Below are positions 49,966-60,879 of a DNA stretch of 64,000 nucleotides, piece by piece. Both the position numbers and the translations under genes were made by a program. Within the stretch, counting starts at the first letter, position 1. Each line of letters opens with the position of its first letter. The notes beneath the pieces were generated by a model, which worked only from the letters and a program-made list of their open reading frames with translations, ran no database searches and had not been told where the DNA came from. This DNA is from Modestobacter sp. Leaf380 (lineage in GTDB: Bacteria; Actinomycetota; Actinomycetes; Mycobacteriales; Geodermatophilaceae): contig NZ_LMQC01000020.1 of the NCBI RefSeq assembly GCF_001424485.1, positions 62,001-126,000 of the forward strand, given 5' to 3'.

Positions 49966-50475
49966 GTGCCTGCACGTCTGACGGTGATCGCCGACACGCA
50001 CCTGCCCAAGCGGGCGAGGGACCTGCCGCATTCCCTCTGGCGTGAGATCGATGCCACCGATGTCGTCGTCCACGCCGGCGACTGGGTCGACGTGGCCCTG
50101 CTCGACGAGCTGGAGCGCCGGGCTCACCGGTTGGTCGGCGTCCACGGCAACAACGACCACGGCCCGCTGCGCGAGCGGCTGCCCGAGGTGGCCCGGGTCG
50201 AGATCGAGGGCGTCCGCCTGGCCGTGGTGCACGAGACCGGGGACGCGAAGGGCCGCGAGGCACGCTGCTCGGTGGGCTACCCGGACACCGACGTCCTGGT
50301 GTTCGGCCACAGCCACATCCCCTGGGACACCACGACCGCCACCGGACTGCGGCTGCTCAACCCGGGCTCGCCGACCGACCGCCGGCGCCAGCCGCACTGC
50401 ACCTACCTGACCGCGGTCGCCGATGCCGGCGTCCTGCGCGACGTCGTGCTGCACCGGCTGCCCCCGCGCACGTGA
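49966..50475 (+). CDS. Metallophosphoesterase, YfcE/MJ0936 family
   Basis: A 169-residue calcineurin-fold phosphoesterase. The metal-binding motifs in order are DTH (VIADTHLP, residue 10), HAGDW (GDxx, about 38), GVHGNNDHG (GNHD/E-type, about 60), then HE (VVHETGD, about 87) and GHSH (VFGHSHIP, about 112). Members hydrolyse phosphodiesters or phosphomonoesters; YfcE is a well-studied relative. Start GTG 49966, with GACGAT 6 nt upstream. It overlaps the following methyltransferase gene by 4 bp. Confidence 0.93.
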   Translation: MPARLTVIADTHLPKRARDLPHSLWREIDATDVVVHAGDWVDVALLDELERRAHRLVGVHGNNDHGPLRERLPEVARVEIEGVRLAVVHETGDAKGREARCSVGYPDTDVLVFGHSHIPWDTTTATGLRLLNPGSPTDRRRQPHCTYLTAVADAGVLRDVVLHRLPPRT

Positions 50476-51320
50476 GCCCGCCCCTGCCGCCCGCCGCGGT
50501 CGCGCTGCTCGCCTGCCCGGTCTGCAGCGAGGGGTTCACGGTGGCGGGGGAGTCGCTGCGCTGCGCAGCCGGGCACGCGTTCGACCGGGCCCGCCAGGGC
50601 CACGTCACCCTGCTGCCGCCCTCGGGGTCCCGGCACGGAGGTGACTCGGCGGCGATGGTCGCCGACCGGGCCGGCTTCCTGGCCGCCGGCCACTACGCCG
50701 GGGTGACGTCGGCGCTGGCCGACGCGGTGCTGGCCGAGGGGGAGCCCGGCACGCTGCTGGACCTGGGTGGGGGTACCGGGGACCACCTGGCCGGCGTGCT
50801 CGACCGAGCTCCCGCCGCCGTCGGGGTGGTCCTGGACGCCTCCCGGTACGCGGCCCGCCGGGCCGCCCGGGCGCACCCCCGGGCGATGGCGGTGGTCTCG
50901 GACAGCTGGTCGGCCTGGCCGGTGCGTCCGGCCTCGGTCGACCGGGTGCTGGTGGTCTTCGCCCCGCGCAACGGCGCGGAGACCGCGCGGGTGCTGGCAC
51001 CGGGCGGGCGGCTGGTGGTGGTGACCCCGGCGGCGGACCACCTGGGGGAGCTGGTCGGCCCGCTGGGCCTGCTCTCGGTGGACCCGGACAAGGCCGCGCG
51101 GCTGGCCGCCTCGCTGGAACCGCACCTGCGCCCGGTCGCGACGGGTGGGCACCGCGAGGTGCTCGAGCTCGACCACGGCGCGGTGCGGACGCTGGTGGGG
51201 ATGGGCCCGCACGCGAGGCACCTGGCGCCGGGGGCCCTGGACGCCGCCGTGGCCGCGCTGCCGGCCCGGGTGGCGGTCACCGTGGCCGTCGACGTCTCGA
51301 CCCACGCCGCTGGGAGCTGA
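50472..51320 (+). CDS. RlmA-type 23S rRNA (guanine-N1)-methyltransferase
   Basis: A 282-residue methyltransferase. A zinc finger at the N terminus (CPVC at about 15-18, then CAAGH at about 31-35) precedes RQGHVTLLPPS, the RlmA/TlrB signature that begins the SAM-dependent domain. Motif I is LLDLGGGTGDHL (about 96). RlmAI/II methylate G745 or G748 of 23S rRNA; the TlrB branch gives tylosin resistance. Which guanine is modified here cannot be told. GTG start in a GTGA overlap with the phosphoesterase gene. A perfect 15-bp hairpin follows. Confidence 0.9.
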   Translation: MSPPLPPAAVALLACPVCSEGFTVAGESLRCAAGHAFDRARQGHVTLLPPSGSRHGGDSAAMVADRAGFLAAGHYAGVTSALADAVLAEGEPGTLLDLGGGTGDHLAGVLDRAPAAVGVVLDASRYAARRAARAHPRAMAVVSDSWSAWPVRPASVDRVLVVFAPRNGAETARVLAPGGRLVVVTPAADHLGELVGPLGLLSVDPDKAARLAASLEPHLRPVATGGHREVLELDHGAVRTLVGMGPHARHLAPGALDAAVAALPARVAVTVAVDVSTHAAGS

Positions 51321-51336
51321 GCGGGCCGCAGACGCA

Positions 51337-51370
51337 GACGAGGGCCCGGCCTGGTGGCCGGGCCCTCGTC
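51337..51370. terminator. Bidirectional terminator hairpin
   Basis: GACGAGGGCCCGGCC-TGGT-GGCCGGGCCCTCGTC, perfect 15-bp stem. It separates the rRNA methyltransferase gene from the convergent YeaQ-type gene. Confidence 0.85.
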
Positions 51371-51403
51371 GGAGGTCCTACGCGGTCTGTGGGACCGCCG
51401 GGG

Positions 51404-51673
51404 TCAGCGTCGGACGGACTTGCGGCCGCTGACGGCCACGTAGACGCCCAGCACGATGATCGCGCCGACGATGGAGCCGATCCAGCCGGCGGTGCCCAGC
51501 TCGAAGCCGTTGCCGCTGATGAGGCTGCCCAGCAGGTTGCCGACCAGGGAGCCGATGATGCCCAGCACGATCGTGGCGACGATCGAGAGGTCCTGCTTGC
51601 CGGGGATGACGGCCCGGGCGATGAAACCGGCCACGAGGCCGATGACGATCAAGACGATGATGTTCCAGATCAC
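51404..51673 (-). CDS. GlsB/YeaQ/YmgE family small membrane protein
   Basis: An 89-residue stress-type membrane protein with three short helices. Family blocks are [20 protein letters not shown] (about 12-31), [17 protein letters not shown] (about 35-52) and [23 protein letters not shown] at the end. The C terminus is Arg-rich. GTG start with GGAGGTCCCC before it, a strong ribosome-binding site. A small palindrome (51693-51712) lies in its upstream region. Often called transglycosylase-associated, but the function is not established. Confidence 0.92.
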   Translation of the reverse strand: MIWNIIVLIVIGLVAGFIARAVIPGKQDLSIVATIVLGIIGSLVGNLLGSLISGNGFELGTAGWIGSIVGAIIVLGVYVAVSGRKSVRR

Positions 51674-51978
51674 GGGGGACCTCCAAGGGTGTGACGGCGC
51701 CGGGGCGCCGTCGGTGCGTCGGTCTCTCCAACGCAGATGATCATGTGCCCTGCCTGAGCGGCCCCAAACCGTCCGCGGGTCACGATCTGGTCCCGACGGG
51801 GGAGTGGACGCCCGCCTGCGGAAGCACCCCTTCCGACCCGTTCCCGCAGGTCAGTGGCCCGCCCCGAGGAGACCTGGGACACGCTCGAGGGTGGGGGTGG
51901 CACGCCTCTCGGACCCCGCCGGAGCGGCGTCACCCATCCCACGCACAGCGGGCGTGCACACCGTCTAAGCTCCGGGAC
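51674..51978. other. 305-bp divergent intergenic region
   Basis: Between the YeaQ-type gene and ctaD. It contains a GACGGCGCC-GG-GGCGCCGTC hairpin (51693-51712) close to the YeaQ start, an ATGATCAT palindrome (51737-51744), and the ctaD -10 box at 51966. No ORF with coding character is seen. Confidence 0.5.
51966..51971 (+). promoter_or_regulatory. Leaderless -10 box (TAAGCT) of ctaD
   Basis: TAAGCT ends 7 nt before the GTG at 51979. No ribosome-binding site is present. A leaderless ctaD transcript is the simplest reading. Confidence 0.5.
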
Positions 51979-53730
51979 GTGACGATCGCCCCCGCTCCGA
52001 TCGTGAGCCGGCCCAGCCCGGCTCACGTGGCCGAGAAGGGTTCGCGGCTCTCGATGCTGCTGCGGACCACGGACCACAAGACCATCGGCCTGATGTACAT
52101 GGCCACGTCGTTCAGCTGGTTCATGATCGGTGGCCTCATGGCCATGCTCATGCGCGGCGAGCTGGCGCGGCCCGGCCTCCAGTACCTGTCGAACGAGCAG
52201 TACAACCAGCTGTTCACCATGCACGGCACGGTGATGCTGCTCTTCTTCGCGACGCCGCTGTTCTTCGCGTTCGCGAACCTGATCCTGCCGCTGCAGATCG
52301 GCGCCCCCGACGTCGCCTTCCCGCGCCTGAACGCCTTCAGCTACTGGCTGTTCCTGTTCGGTGGGCTGATCATGATCTCCGGGTTCTTCACCCCCGGTGG
52401 TGCGGCCGACTTCGGCTGGTTCGCCTACAGCCCCCTCTCGGACGTGACGAACTCCCCGGGTGCCGGTGGGGACCTGTGGATCGCCGGCCTGGCCGTGTCC
52501 GGCCTGGGCACGATCCTCGGTGGCGTCAACTTCATCGCCACGATCGTCTGCCTGCGGGCCCCGGGCATGACCATGTTCCGGATGCCCATCTTCGTGTGGG
52601 CCGCCCTGGTCACCAGCGTCCTGATCCTGCTGGCCTTCCCGATCCTGACCGCGGCCCTGATGGCGCTGCTGGCCGATCGCCACCTGGGTGCGCTGGTCTT
52701 CTCCGCCGCCAACGGCGGGCCGATGCTGTGGCAGCACCTCTTCTGGTTCTTCGGGCACCCCGAGGTCTACATCATCGCGTTGCCGTTCTTCGGGATCATC
52801 TCCGAGATCATCCCGGTGTTCAGCCGCAAGCCGCTGTTCGGCTACAAGGGCATGATCTTCGCGATCATCGCCATCGGCGCCCTGTCGCTGACCGTGTGGG
52901 CACACCACATGTTCGCCACCGGTGCGGTGCTGCTGCCGTTCTTCAGCTTCCTGTCCTACGTCATCGCCGTGCCCACCGGCATCAAGTTCTTCAACTGGAT
53001 CGGCACGATGTGGCGGGGGCAGCTGACCTTCGAGACGCCGATGCTGTTCTCCATCGGCTTCCTGGTGACCTTCCTCCTCGGCGGTCTGACCGGCGTGCTG
53101 CTGGCCTCCCCGCCGGTGGACTGGCACGTCTCGGACACCTACTTCGTCGTGGCGCACTTCCACTACGTGGTCTTCGGGACCGTGGTCTTCGCCGCCTACG
53201 CCGGCATCTACTTCTGGTTCCCCAAGATGTGTGGCCGGATGATGGACGAGCGGCTGGGCAAGGTGCACTTCTGGCTGACGTTCATCGGCTTCCACGCCAC
53301 GTTCCTGGTGCAGCACTGGCTGGGCAACGAGGGCATGCCGCGTCGCTACGCCGACTACCTGCCCACCGACGGCTTCACCACGCTGAACACGATCTCCACG
53401 ATCGGGTCCTTCGTGCTGGGCGCCTCGACGCTGCCGTTCCTGTACAACGTCGTGAAGTCCTGGAAGTACGGGCAGCTCGCACTGCGCGACGACCCCTGGG
53501 GCCACGGCAACTCCCTGGAGTGGGCGACGTCGTCCCCGCCGCCGCGGCACAACTTCCTGGAGATCCCGCGCATCCGCTCCGAGCGCCCCGCGTTCGAGCT
53601 GCACTACCCGCACCTGCGGGAGCGCATGGAGGCCGAGGCGCACGCCGGCAAGAAGCACGGCCCGTACGCCAGCGAGCTGGTGGACGGCACCGGTGCCCGT
53701 CAGGGCGCCAACGACCCCGACCCGTTCTGA
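51979..53730 (+). CDS. ctaD: Cytochrome c oxidase subunit I (aa3 type)
   Basis: A 583-residue haem-copper oxidase subunit I, the catalytic core of complex IV. Twelve helices; [10 protein letters not shown] at the N terminus, [17 protein letters not shown] (haem a ligand His, about 83), [15 protein letters not shown] (Cu-B His and the His-Tyr link, about 260), WAHHMFATG (two Cu-B His, about 310) and [18 protein letters not shown] (haem ligands, about 390). Proton-channel residues such as Asn/Asp near the N terminus are kept. It stands apart from the other cta genes and next to serB, an order also found in mycobacteria (Rv3043c-Rv3042c). Confidence 0.97.
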   Translation: MTIAPAPIVSRPSPAHVAEKGSRLSMLLRTTDHKTIGLMYMATSFSWFMIGGLMAMLMRGELARPGLQYLSNEQYNQLFTMHGTVMLLFFATPLFFAFANLILPLQIGAPDVAFPRLNAFSYWLFLFGGLIMISGFFTPGGAADFGWFAYSPLSDVTNSPGAGGDLWIAGLAVSGLGTILGGVNFIATIVCLRAPGMTMFRMPIFVWAALVTSVLILLAFPILTAALMALLADRHLGALVFSAANGGPMLWQHLFWFFGHPEVYIIALPFFGIISEIIPVFSRKPLFGYKGMIFAIIAIGALSLTVWAHHMFATGAVLLPFFSFLSYVIAVPTGIKFFNWIGTMWRGQLTFETPMLFSIGFLVTFLLGGLTGVLLASPPVDWHVSDTYFVVAHFHYVVFGTVVFAAYAGIYFWFPKMCGRMMDERLGKVHFWLTFIGFHATFLVQHWLGNEGMPRRYADYLPTDGFTTLNTISTIGSFVLGASTLPFLYNVVKSWKYGQLALRDDPWGHGNSLEWATSSPPPRHNFLEIPRIRSERPAFELHYPHLRERMEAEAHAGKKHGPYASELVDGTGARQGANDPDPF

Positions 53731-53750
53731 GTCGGTAGCGCACGTCACCA

Positions 53751-53787
53751 CGAACGCCCCGCAGGCCACCGGCCCGCGGGGCGTTCG
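53751..53787. terminator. Terminator hairpin after ctaD
   Basis: CGAACGCCCCGC / GCGGGGCGTTCG, perfect 12-bp arms with a 13-nt loop that can itself form GGCC-ACC-GGCC. It separates ctaD from serB. Confidence 0.75.
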
Positions 53788-53834
53788 CGCGTCCGCGGGA
53801 GTGTGTGCAGGACCGCAGTCCCACGTCGGGCACG

Positions 53835-55145
53835 ATGACCGCCGTGACCGGCCCCGAGCAGGACGTCCCGACCACCCCGGCCCCGAACACCCCGGCCCCG
53901 ACCACCCCGGCCCCGAACACCGAGGGCACCGCGGATCCGGTGGTCGACGTCCCGCACGCCGGCGCGCTGCTGACCGTGACCGGTGCCGACCGGCCGGGGG
54001 TGACCGCCCGGCTCTTCGCCGCCCTGGCCGTCCTGCCGGCGCTGGAGGTCGTCGACGTGGAGCAGGTCGTGGTGCACGGCCAGCTGGTGCTCGGCGTGGT
54101 GGTGCAGGAGCACGGTGCCGACGACGACGCCGCGCTGGTCGCGCGCCTGCGTCCGGTCGCCGCCCGGGTCGGTGACGAGGCCGGGGTGCAGGTGCTCGTG
54201 GAGCCCGCGGCCGGGGCGACGGGGCTGGTCGCCGACGGCGTCCGCAGGCACCACGTGATCGTGCTGGGCCGTCCGGTGCCCCCGGAGGCGGTCGGTGGCG
54301 CCGCCCGCGCCATCGCCGACGTCGGCGGCAACATCGACGCGATCCGCCGCCTCTCGGACTACCCCGTCACCAGCTTCGAGCTGACCGTCTCCGGCGCCGA
54401 GGCCGCCCCGCTGCGGGCCGCCCTGGGCGCGGTCGCGGCGGCCACCGGTGCCGACGTCGCCGTCGAGCAGGTGGGCCTGGCCCGGCGCAACAAGCGGTTG
54501 ATCGTGCTCGACGTGGACTCGACGCTGGTGCGCGGTGAGGTCATCGACGAGCTGGCGGCGCGGGCGGGGCGGGCTGCGGAGGTCGGCCGGATTACCGCCG
54601 CCGCGATGAACGGTGAACTGGACTTCGAGCAGTCCCTCCGGGCCCGGGTGGCCGCGCTGGCCGGGCTGCCGGTCAGCGTCCTGGACGAGGTCCGCGAGCA
54701 CCTCGTGCTGACCCCGGGGGCGCGCACCCTGATCCGCACCCTGCAGCGGCTGGGTTTCCGCTGCGGCATCGTCTCCGGCGGCTTCACCCAGATCACCGAC
54801 CCGCTGGCAGCCTCGCTGGGCCTGGACTTCGCCGCCGCCAACACCCTCGAGGTCGCCGACGGCGTGCTGACCGGTGGTCTGGTCGGGGAGATCGTCGACC
54901 GGCCCGGCAAGGCCCGGGCCCTGGCCCGGTTCGCCGCCGAGTTCGGCGTCCCGCTGGACCAGACCGTCGCGGTCGGCGACGGCGCCAACGACCTGGACAT
55001 GCTGGCCGCTGCAGGGCTGGGCATCGCGTTCAACGCCAAGCCCTTCGTGCGGGAGCAGGCGCACACGGCGCTGAACCAGCCCTACCTGGACGCGGTGCTG
55101 CAGGTGCTGGGCTTCACCCGCGACGAGGTCCTCGACGCGGTGTGA
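53835..55145 (+). CDS. serB: Phosphoserine phosphatase with N-terminal ACT domains
   Basis: A 436-residue SerB catalysing the last step of serine synthesis. An N-terminal Thr/Pro-rich tail contains a 15-bp repeat (TTPAP/NTPAP). Two ACT-like domains (about 38-115 and 125-205) presumably sense serine; the HAD phosphatase domain follows, with LDVDSTLVRGEVIDELA (DxDST, about 230), IVSGGFTQ (motif II, about 317) and VGDGANDLDML (motif IV, about 383). Start ATG 53835 (GTG 53805 and 53844 are in frame). The length and domain order resemble mycobacterial SerB2, next to ctaD as here. Confidence 0.95.
   Translation: MTAVTGPEQDVPTTPAPNTPAPTTPAPNTEGTADPVVDVPHAGALLTVTGADRPGVTARLFAALAVLPALEVVDVEQVVVHGQLVLGVVVQEHGADDDAALVARLRPVAARVGDEAGVQVLVEPAAGATGLVADGVRRHHVIVLGRPVPPEAVGGAARAIADVGGNIDAIRRLSDYPVTSFELTVSGAEAAPLRAALGAVAAATGADVAVEQVGLARRNKRLIVLDVDSTLVRGEVIDELAARAGRAAEVGRITAAAMNGELDFEQSLRARVAALAGLPVSVLDEVREHLVLTPGARTLIRTLQRLGFRCGIVSGGFTQITDPLAASLGLDFAAANTLEVADGVLTGGLVGEIVDRPGKARALARFAAEFGVPLDQTVAVGDGANDLDMLAAAGLGIAFNAKPFVREQAHTALNQPYLDAVLQVLGFTRDEVLDAV
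53871..53921. repeat. 15-bp tandem repeat x3.4 in serB
   Basis: Units of ACCACCCCGGCCCCG alternating with AACACCCCGGCCCCG; they encode TTPAP-NTPAP-TTPAP-NT in the disordered N-terminal tail of SerB. Confidence 0.9.
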
Positions 55146-55154
55146 CCCGGGGGT

Positions 55155-55733
55155 CTAGAAGCGCTGGGGCTCCCCGGACAGCTGCACGCCCGCGGTGCGC
55201 AGCTGCTCCAGGGCGGCGGCCGTCGTGCCCTCGGCCACCCCGACCGTCAGGGGCAGCAGCACCCGGGTGGTGAAGCCGGCCCCGACGGCGTCCAGCGCGG
55301 TCGCCCGCACGCAGTGGTCGGTCGCGATGCCGACCACGTCGACGTCGTCGACACCGTGGGAGCGTTGCCAGTCAGCCAGCCCGGTGCCCTCGCTGCTGCC
55401 CTCGAAGCCGGAGTAGGCCGCGGCGTGCTCGCCCTTGTCGAAGACCGCGCGCAGCAGGCCCCGGTCCAGGGCCGGGTGCAGGTCGACGCCGTCGGTGCCG
55501 ACCACGCAGTGCCGCGGCCAGGTCTCCACGAAGTCCGGGGCATCGGAGAAGTGCCCGCCCGGGTCGACGTGGTGGTCCCGGGTGGCGACGACGTGGGCGT
55601 ACTCGCCGCGCTCCAGGCCCTGCCCGGCGTGCTCGGTGACGGCCGCAGCCACGGCCGCCCCGCCGGCGACGGCCAGGCTGCCGCCCTCGCAGAAGTCGTT
55701 CTGCACGTCCACGACGATCAGCGCACGGGTCAT
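55155..55733 (-). CDS. pncA: Nicotinamidase (isochorismatase family)
   Basis: A 192-residue cysteine hydrolase that turns nicotinamide into nicotinate in NAD salvage. The catalytic triad is Asp in ALIVVDVQNDFCEGG (about 9), Lys in VFDKGEHAAAYS (about 97) and Cys in ATDHCVRATALDA (about 141). The metal ligands of PncA (Asp-x-His-x-x-His) are present in TRDHHVDPGGHFSD. ATG at 55733; an ATG at 55742 adds three residues. It is followed on the same strand, upstream, by pncB, which takes the product nicotinate, so the pair completes salvage to NaMN. Confidence 0.95.
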   Translation of the reverse strand: MTRALIVVDVQNDFCEGGSLAVAGGAAVAAAVTEHAGQGLERGEYAHVVATRDHHVDPGGHFSDAPDFVETWPRHCVVGTDGVDLHPALDRGLLRAVFDKGEHAAAYSGFEGSSEGTGLADWQRSHGVDDVDVVGIATDHCVRATALDAVGAGFTTRVLLPLTVGVAEGTTAAALEQLRTAGVQLSGEPQRF

Positions 55734-55767
55734 GCCGACCATCCTGCCGCGCCCCCGGGGCCCCCGC

Positions 55768-57051
55768 TCAGGCGGTGACGGTGTCGATGGCGGGCTCCCC
55801 GCGGGACAAGGACCACGCCTCGGGTGGCAGCGCCGTGCGGACCTGCTCGTGGTGGGCGCGGGCGGCCCGCAGTGCCTGCGCCGGGGTGTCGGTGGACACC
55901 AGCTCCCCGCCGCGCACCAGTGGCACGGTCAGCGCCCGGTCGCCGTCCCGGCCCTCGACGTCCCCGGGGACGACGACCTCCGCGGTCGCGGTGCCCGACG
56001 CGTCGTGCCGACGGACGGCGGTCTTGCGGCCGCCGACCGACCGCTTGCCCTCGCTGTTCTTGGCCACCGGGACGCCGTCGCGCTCGACGAGCTTGTAGAC
56101 CATCCCGACGGTGGGGGCGCCGGAGCCGGTGACCAGCGAGGTGCCCACGCCGTAGCCGTCGACGGGGGCGGCGGCCAGCGCGGCGATGGCGTACTCGTCC
56201 AGGTCGCTGGTGACGGTCACCCGGGTGCCGGTGGCGCCCAGGGAGTCCAGCAGCTCGCGCGCCTGGGTGGCCAGCAGGCCCAGGTCGCCGGAGTCCAGGC
56301 GCACCGCACCGAGCTCGGTGCCGGCGACCTCGATCGCCGTCGCGATGCCCTGCATCGTGTCGTAGGTGTCGACGAGCAGCGTGGTCCCGGTGCCCAGGGC
56401 CGCGACCTGCGCGCGGAAGGCGGCGGCCTCGTCGTCGTGGAGCAGGGTGAACGCGTGCGCGCTGGTGCCCGCGGTGGGGACGCCGTACCGGGCGCCTGCG
56501 GCGAGGTTGGACGTGGAGGCGAACCCGACCAGCCAGGCGGCGCGGGCGGAGGCGACGGCGGCCTCCTCGTGGGTGCGCCGGGAGCCCATCTCGATGCACG
56601 GCCGACCGCCGGCGGCGCCGACCATCCGGGCGGCGGCCGAGGCGATCGCGGAGTCGTGGTTGAGGATTGAGAGAGCCAGGGTCTCCAGCAGCACGGCCTG
56701 CCCGAACGGCGCCCGCACGGTGAGCACCGGGGAGCCGGGGAAGTACAGCTCGCCCTCGGCGTAGCCCTCGACGTCGCCGGTGAAGGAGAAGTCGGCCAGC
56801 CAGTCCAGCAGCGCGGGGTCGGTGAGGCCCTGCTCGCGGACCGCGGCCAGCTCGTCGTCGCCGAACCGGAAGTCGACCAGGTGCTCCAGCAGCCGGCCGG
56901 TGCCGGCCACGACGCCGTAGCGGCGGCCGTGCGGCAACCGCCGTCCGAAGACCTCGAAGACGCAGTCCCGGTCGGCGGTGCCGTCGGCCAGGGCGGCAGC
57001 CAGCATCGTCAGTTCGTACCGGTCGGTGAGCAGAGCGGACCCCAGCGGCAT
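55768..57051 (-). CDS. pncB: Nicotinate phosphoribosyltransferase
   Basis: A 427-residue enzyme that makes nicotinate mononucleotide from nicotinate and PRPP, using ATP. The family start is ALLTDRYELTMLAAAL, followed by FEVFGRRLPHGRRYGVVAGTGRLLE (about 35), IEMGSRRTHEEAAV (about 150), the catalytic His in GTSAHAFTLLHDDEAAAF (about 195), VRLDSGDLG (about 245) and SGAPTVGMVYKLV. The ATG at 57051 is 36 bp from the divergent clpS start. A TACGCT box lies 8 nt upstream, so it may be (nearly) leaderless. The same order occurs around Rv1330c-Rv1331. Confidence 0.95.
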   Translation of the reverse strand: MPLGSALLTDRYELTMLAAALADGTADRDCVFEVFGRRLPHGRRYGVVAGTGRLLEHLVDFRFGDDELAAVREQGLTDPALLDWLADFSFTGDVEGYAEGELYFPGSPVLTVRAPFGQAVLLETLALSILNHDSAIASAAARMVGAAGGRPCIEMGSRRTHEEAAVASARAAWLVGFASTSNLAAGARYGVPTAGTSAHAFTLLHDDEAAAFRAQVAALGTGTTLLVDTYDTMQGIATAIEVAGTELGAVRLDSGDLGLLATQARELLDSLGATGTRVTVTSDLDEYAIAALAAAPVDGYGVGTSLVTGSGAPTVGMVYKLVERDGVPVAKNSEGKRSVGGRKTAVRRHDASGTATAEVVVPGDVEGRDGDRALTVPLVRGGELVSTDTPAQALRAARAHHEQVRTALPPEAWSLSRGEPAIDTVTA

Positions 57052-57059
57052 GGAGCTGG

Positions 57060-57065
57060 AGCGTA
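57060..57065 (-). promoter_or_regulatory. Putative -10 box (TACGCT) of pncB
   Basis: On the minus strand TACGCT ends 8 nt before the pncB ATG; it is within a 36-bp gap shared with the clpS promoter. Confidence 0.4.
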
Positions 57066-57075
57066 GGGGGCGACC

Positions 57076-57081
57076 TAGAGT
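57076..57081 (+). promoter_or_regulatory. Leaderless -10 box (TAGAGT) of clpS
   Basis: TAGAGT ends 6 nt before the GTG at 57088. No ribosome-binding site is visible. Confidence 0.55.
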
Positions 57082-57087
57082 GGTGCC

Positions 57088-57417
57088 GTGGCCGGACCCC
57101 TCGCGCCTGAGCGCACAGCCCCCGAGCGGACGGTGACGCCCGAGGTCACCCCCGACACGACCACCGGCGAGGAGTTCGAGCTCGACCGGCCGTGGGTCAC
57201 CGTCGTGTGGGACGACCCGGTGAACCTGATGACCTACGTGACGTTCGTGCTGCAGGAGCTCTTCGGCTACGACGAGCCCACCGCCACGACGCTCATGCTG
57301 CAGGTGCACCACGAGGGCAGGGCGATCGTGAGCTCGGGCCCGCGGGAGCGGATGGAGCACGACACCAGCCGGCTGCACGCCTACGGCCTGTGGGCCAGCT
57401 ACCAGAGGGACGCGTGA
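57088..57417 (+). CDS. clpS: ClpS, ATP-dependent Clp protease adaptor
   Basis: A 109-residue adaptor that delivers N-degron proteins to ClpC/ClpA-ClpP. The core covers about residues 35-105: [41 protein letters not shown], with the Asp/Asn (DDPVNLM) that recognise the N-terminal amine and His in QVHHEGRA. The N-terminal 30 residues are an acidic Thr/Pro-rich tail. GTG start, leaderless-type promoter. It overlaps the DUF2017 gene by 4 bp. Clp partners are not in the window. Confidence 0.96.
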   Translation: MAGPLAPERTAPERTVTPEVTPDTTTGEEFELDRPWVTVVWDDPVNLMTYVTFVLQELFGYDEPTATTLMLQVHHEGRAIVSSGPRERMEHDTSRLHAYGLWASYQRDA

Positions 57418-57908
57418 AGCCCTTCCGCCGCCGCGGCGACGTCGTCGTCGGCGGGCTGGTCGACGCCGAGGTGCGGGTGCTGGGGCTGCTGGTCGACCAG
57501 CTGGAGCAGCTGCTGTCCCTGGACGGCGACGACGCCGGCGGGGACCCGGTGCTGGACCGGCTGCTGCCGCCCGGGCACGCCTCGGACACCGAGATCGCCC
57601 GGGACTACCGGGACCTCACCGAGGCCTCGCTGCGCGAGGGGAAGGCCGACGACCTCGCGGTCGTGCGGGCCAGCACGCCCGAGGGGGGCGGGGAGGTCCG
57701 GCTCGACGAGGACCAGGCCCGCGCCTGGCTGCGGACCACGAACGACCTGCGGCTGGCCCTGGGCACCCGGCTGGGCATCACCGCAGACACCGAGCCGCCC
57801 ACCGACCCCGAGGGGGAGGAGGCCCAGCAGCACGCCGTCTACGGCTGGCTCACCGCCGTGCAGGGGTCCCTCGTCGACGCGCTGGTCGCCGGGGGCCGCC
57901 GGAGGTGA
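57414..57908 (+). CDS. DUF2017 domain-containing protein
   Basis: A 164-residue protein of the DUF2017 family, present in actinobacteria next to clpS (as Rv1332 beside Rv1331). It is helical and acidic, with no transmembrane segment or known catalytic motif; conserved parts are [13 protein letters not shown] (about 22), [27 protein letters not shown] (about 51) and [18 protein letters not shown] (about 104). The start GTG lies in a GTGA overlap with clpS. Its last 59 bp overlap the end of a minus-strand gene. The steady link to clpS suggests a Clp-related regulatory role, which is inference. Confidence 0.9.
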   Translation: MKPFRRRGDVVVGGLVDAEVRVLGLLVDQLEQLLSLDGDDAGGDPVLDRLLPPGHASDTEIARDYRDLTEASLREGKADDLAVVRASTPEGGGEVRLDEDQARAWLRTTNDLRLALGTRLGITADTEPPTDPEGEEAQQHAVYGWLTAVQGSLVDALVAGGRRR

Positions 57909-58203
57909 GCACGACCAGCGAGGCCAGCAGCAGGTCCAGCACGAAGAACACGTAGACCAGGTTCGGCACGGTCAGGCCCTTCACCAGCCCGCCGATCGAG
58001 GCCAGCAGGACCACCGCGCTCAGGGCCAGCACCAGCAGCAGCCCGAGCACCCGGCCGACGACGACGATCACGTACTCCGTGCGGTCCGCGCCGGTGGGCT
58101 TCAGCGTCCGGGCGCCCCGCCGGGACAGCCGGCGGACCCCCAGCACGAGGGCCGGGACGGCGACCACCAGCACGCCGACCACCATCAGGACCTCGATCAG
58201 CAA
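57850..58203 (-). CDS. Hypothetical membrane protein, three helices
   Basis: A 117-residue protein. Helices are at about 3-26 (IEVLMVVGVLVVAVPALVLG), 45-75 and 78-105. Arg-rich stretches lie after helix 1 and at the C terminus ([13 protein letters not shown]). I chose TTG 58203, with GGAGC 5 nt upstream. Its 3' end overlaps the DUF2017 gene by 59 bp on the other strand; it is divergent from the Mec-type protease gene. It interrupts an otherwise one-directional gene block. I do not recognise a family. Confidence 0.6.
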   Translation of the reverse strand: MLIEVLMVVGVLVVAVPALVLGVRRLSRRGARTLKPTGADRTEYVIVVVGRVLGLLLVLALSAVVLLASIGGLVKGLTVPNLVYVFFVLDLLLASLVVLTSGGPRRPARRRGTPARR

Positions 58204-58293
58204 CGGTGCTCCACGAGTCGGCACCGTACCGGTCCGGCGGAGCGCGGACCCCGACCCGGCATCCCCGGGGGCGGGGAGAGGCCGGGCGAGGCC

Positions 58294-58299
58294 TAGACT
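58294..58299 (+). promoter_or_regulatory. Leaderless -10 box (TAGACT)
   Basis: TAGACT ends 7 nt before the GTG at 58307. It would drive the mec gene as a leaderless transcript. Confidence 0.55.
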
Positions 58300-58306
58300 C
58301 GCCCCC

Positions 58307-60866
<2,560 letters not shown>

Positions 60867-60879
60867 CCTGGGGCCCGAG

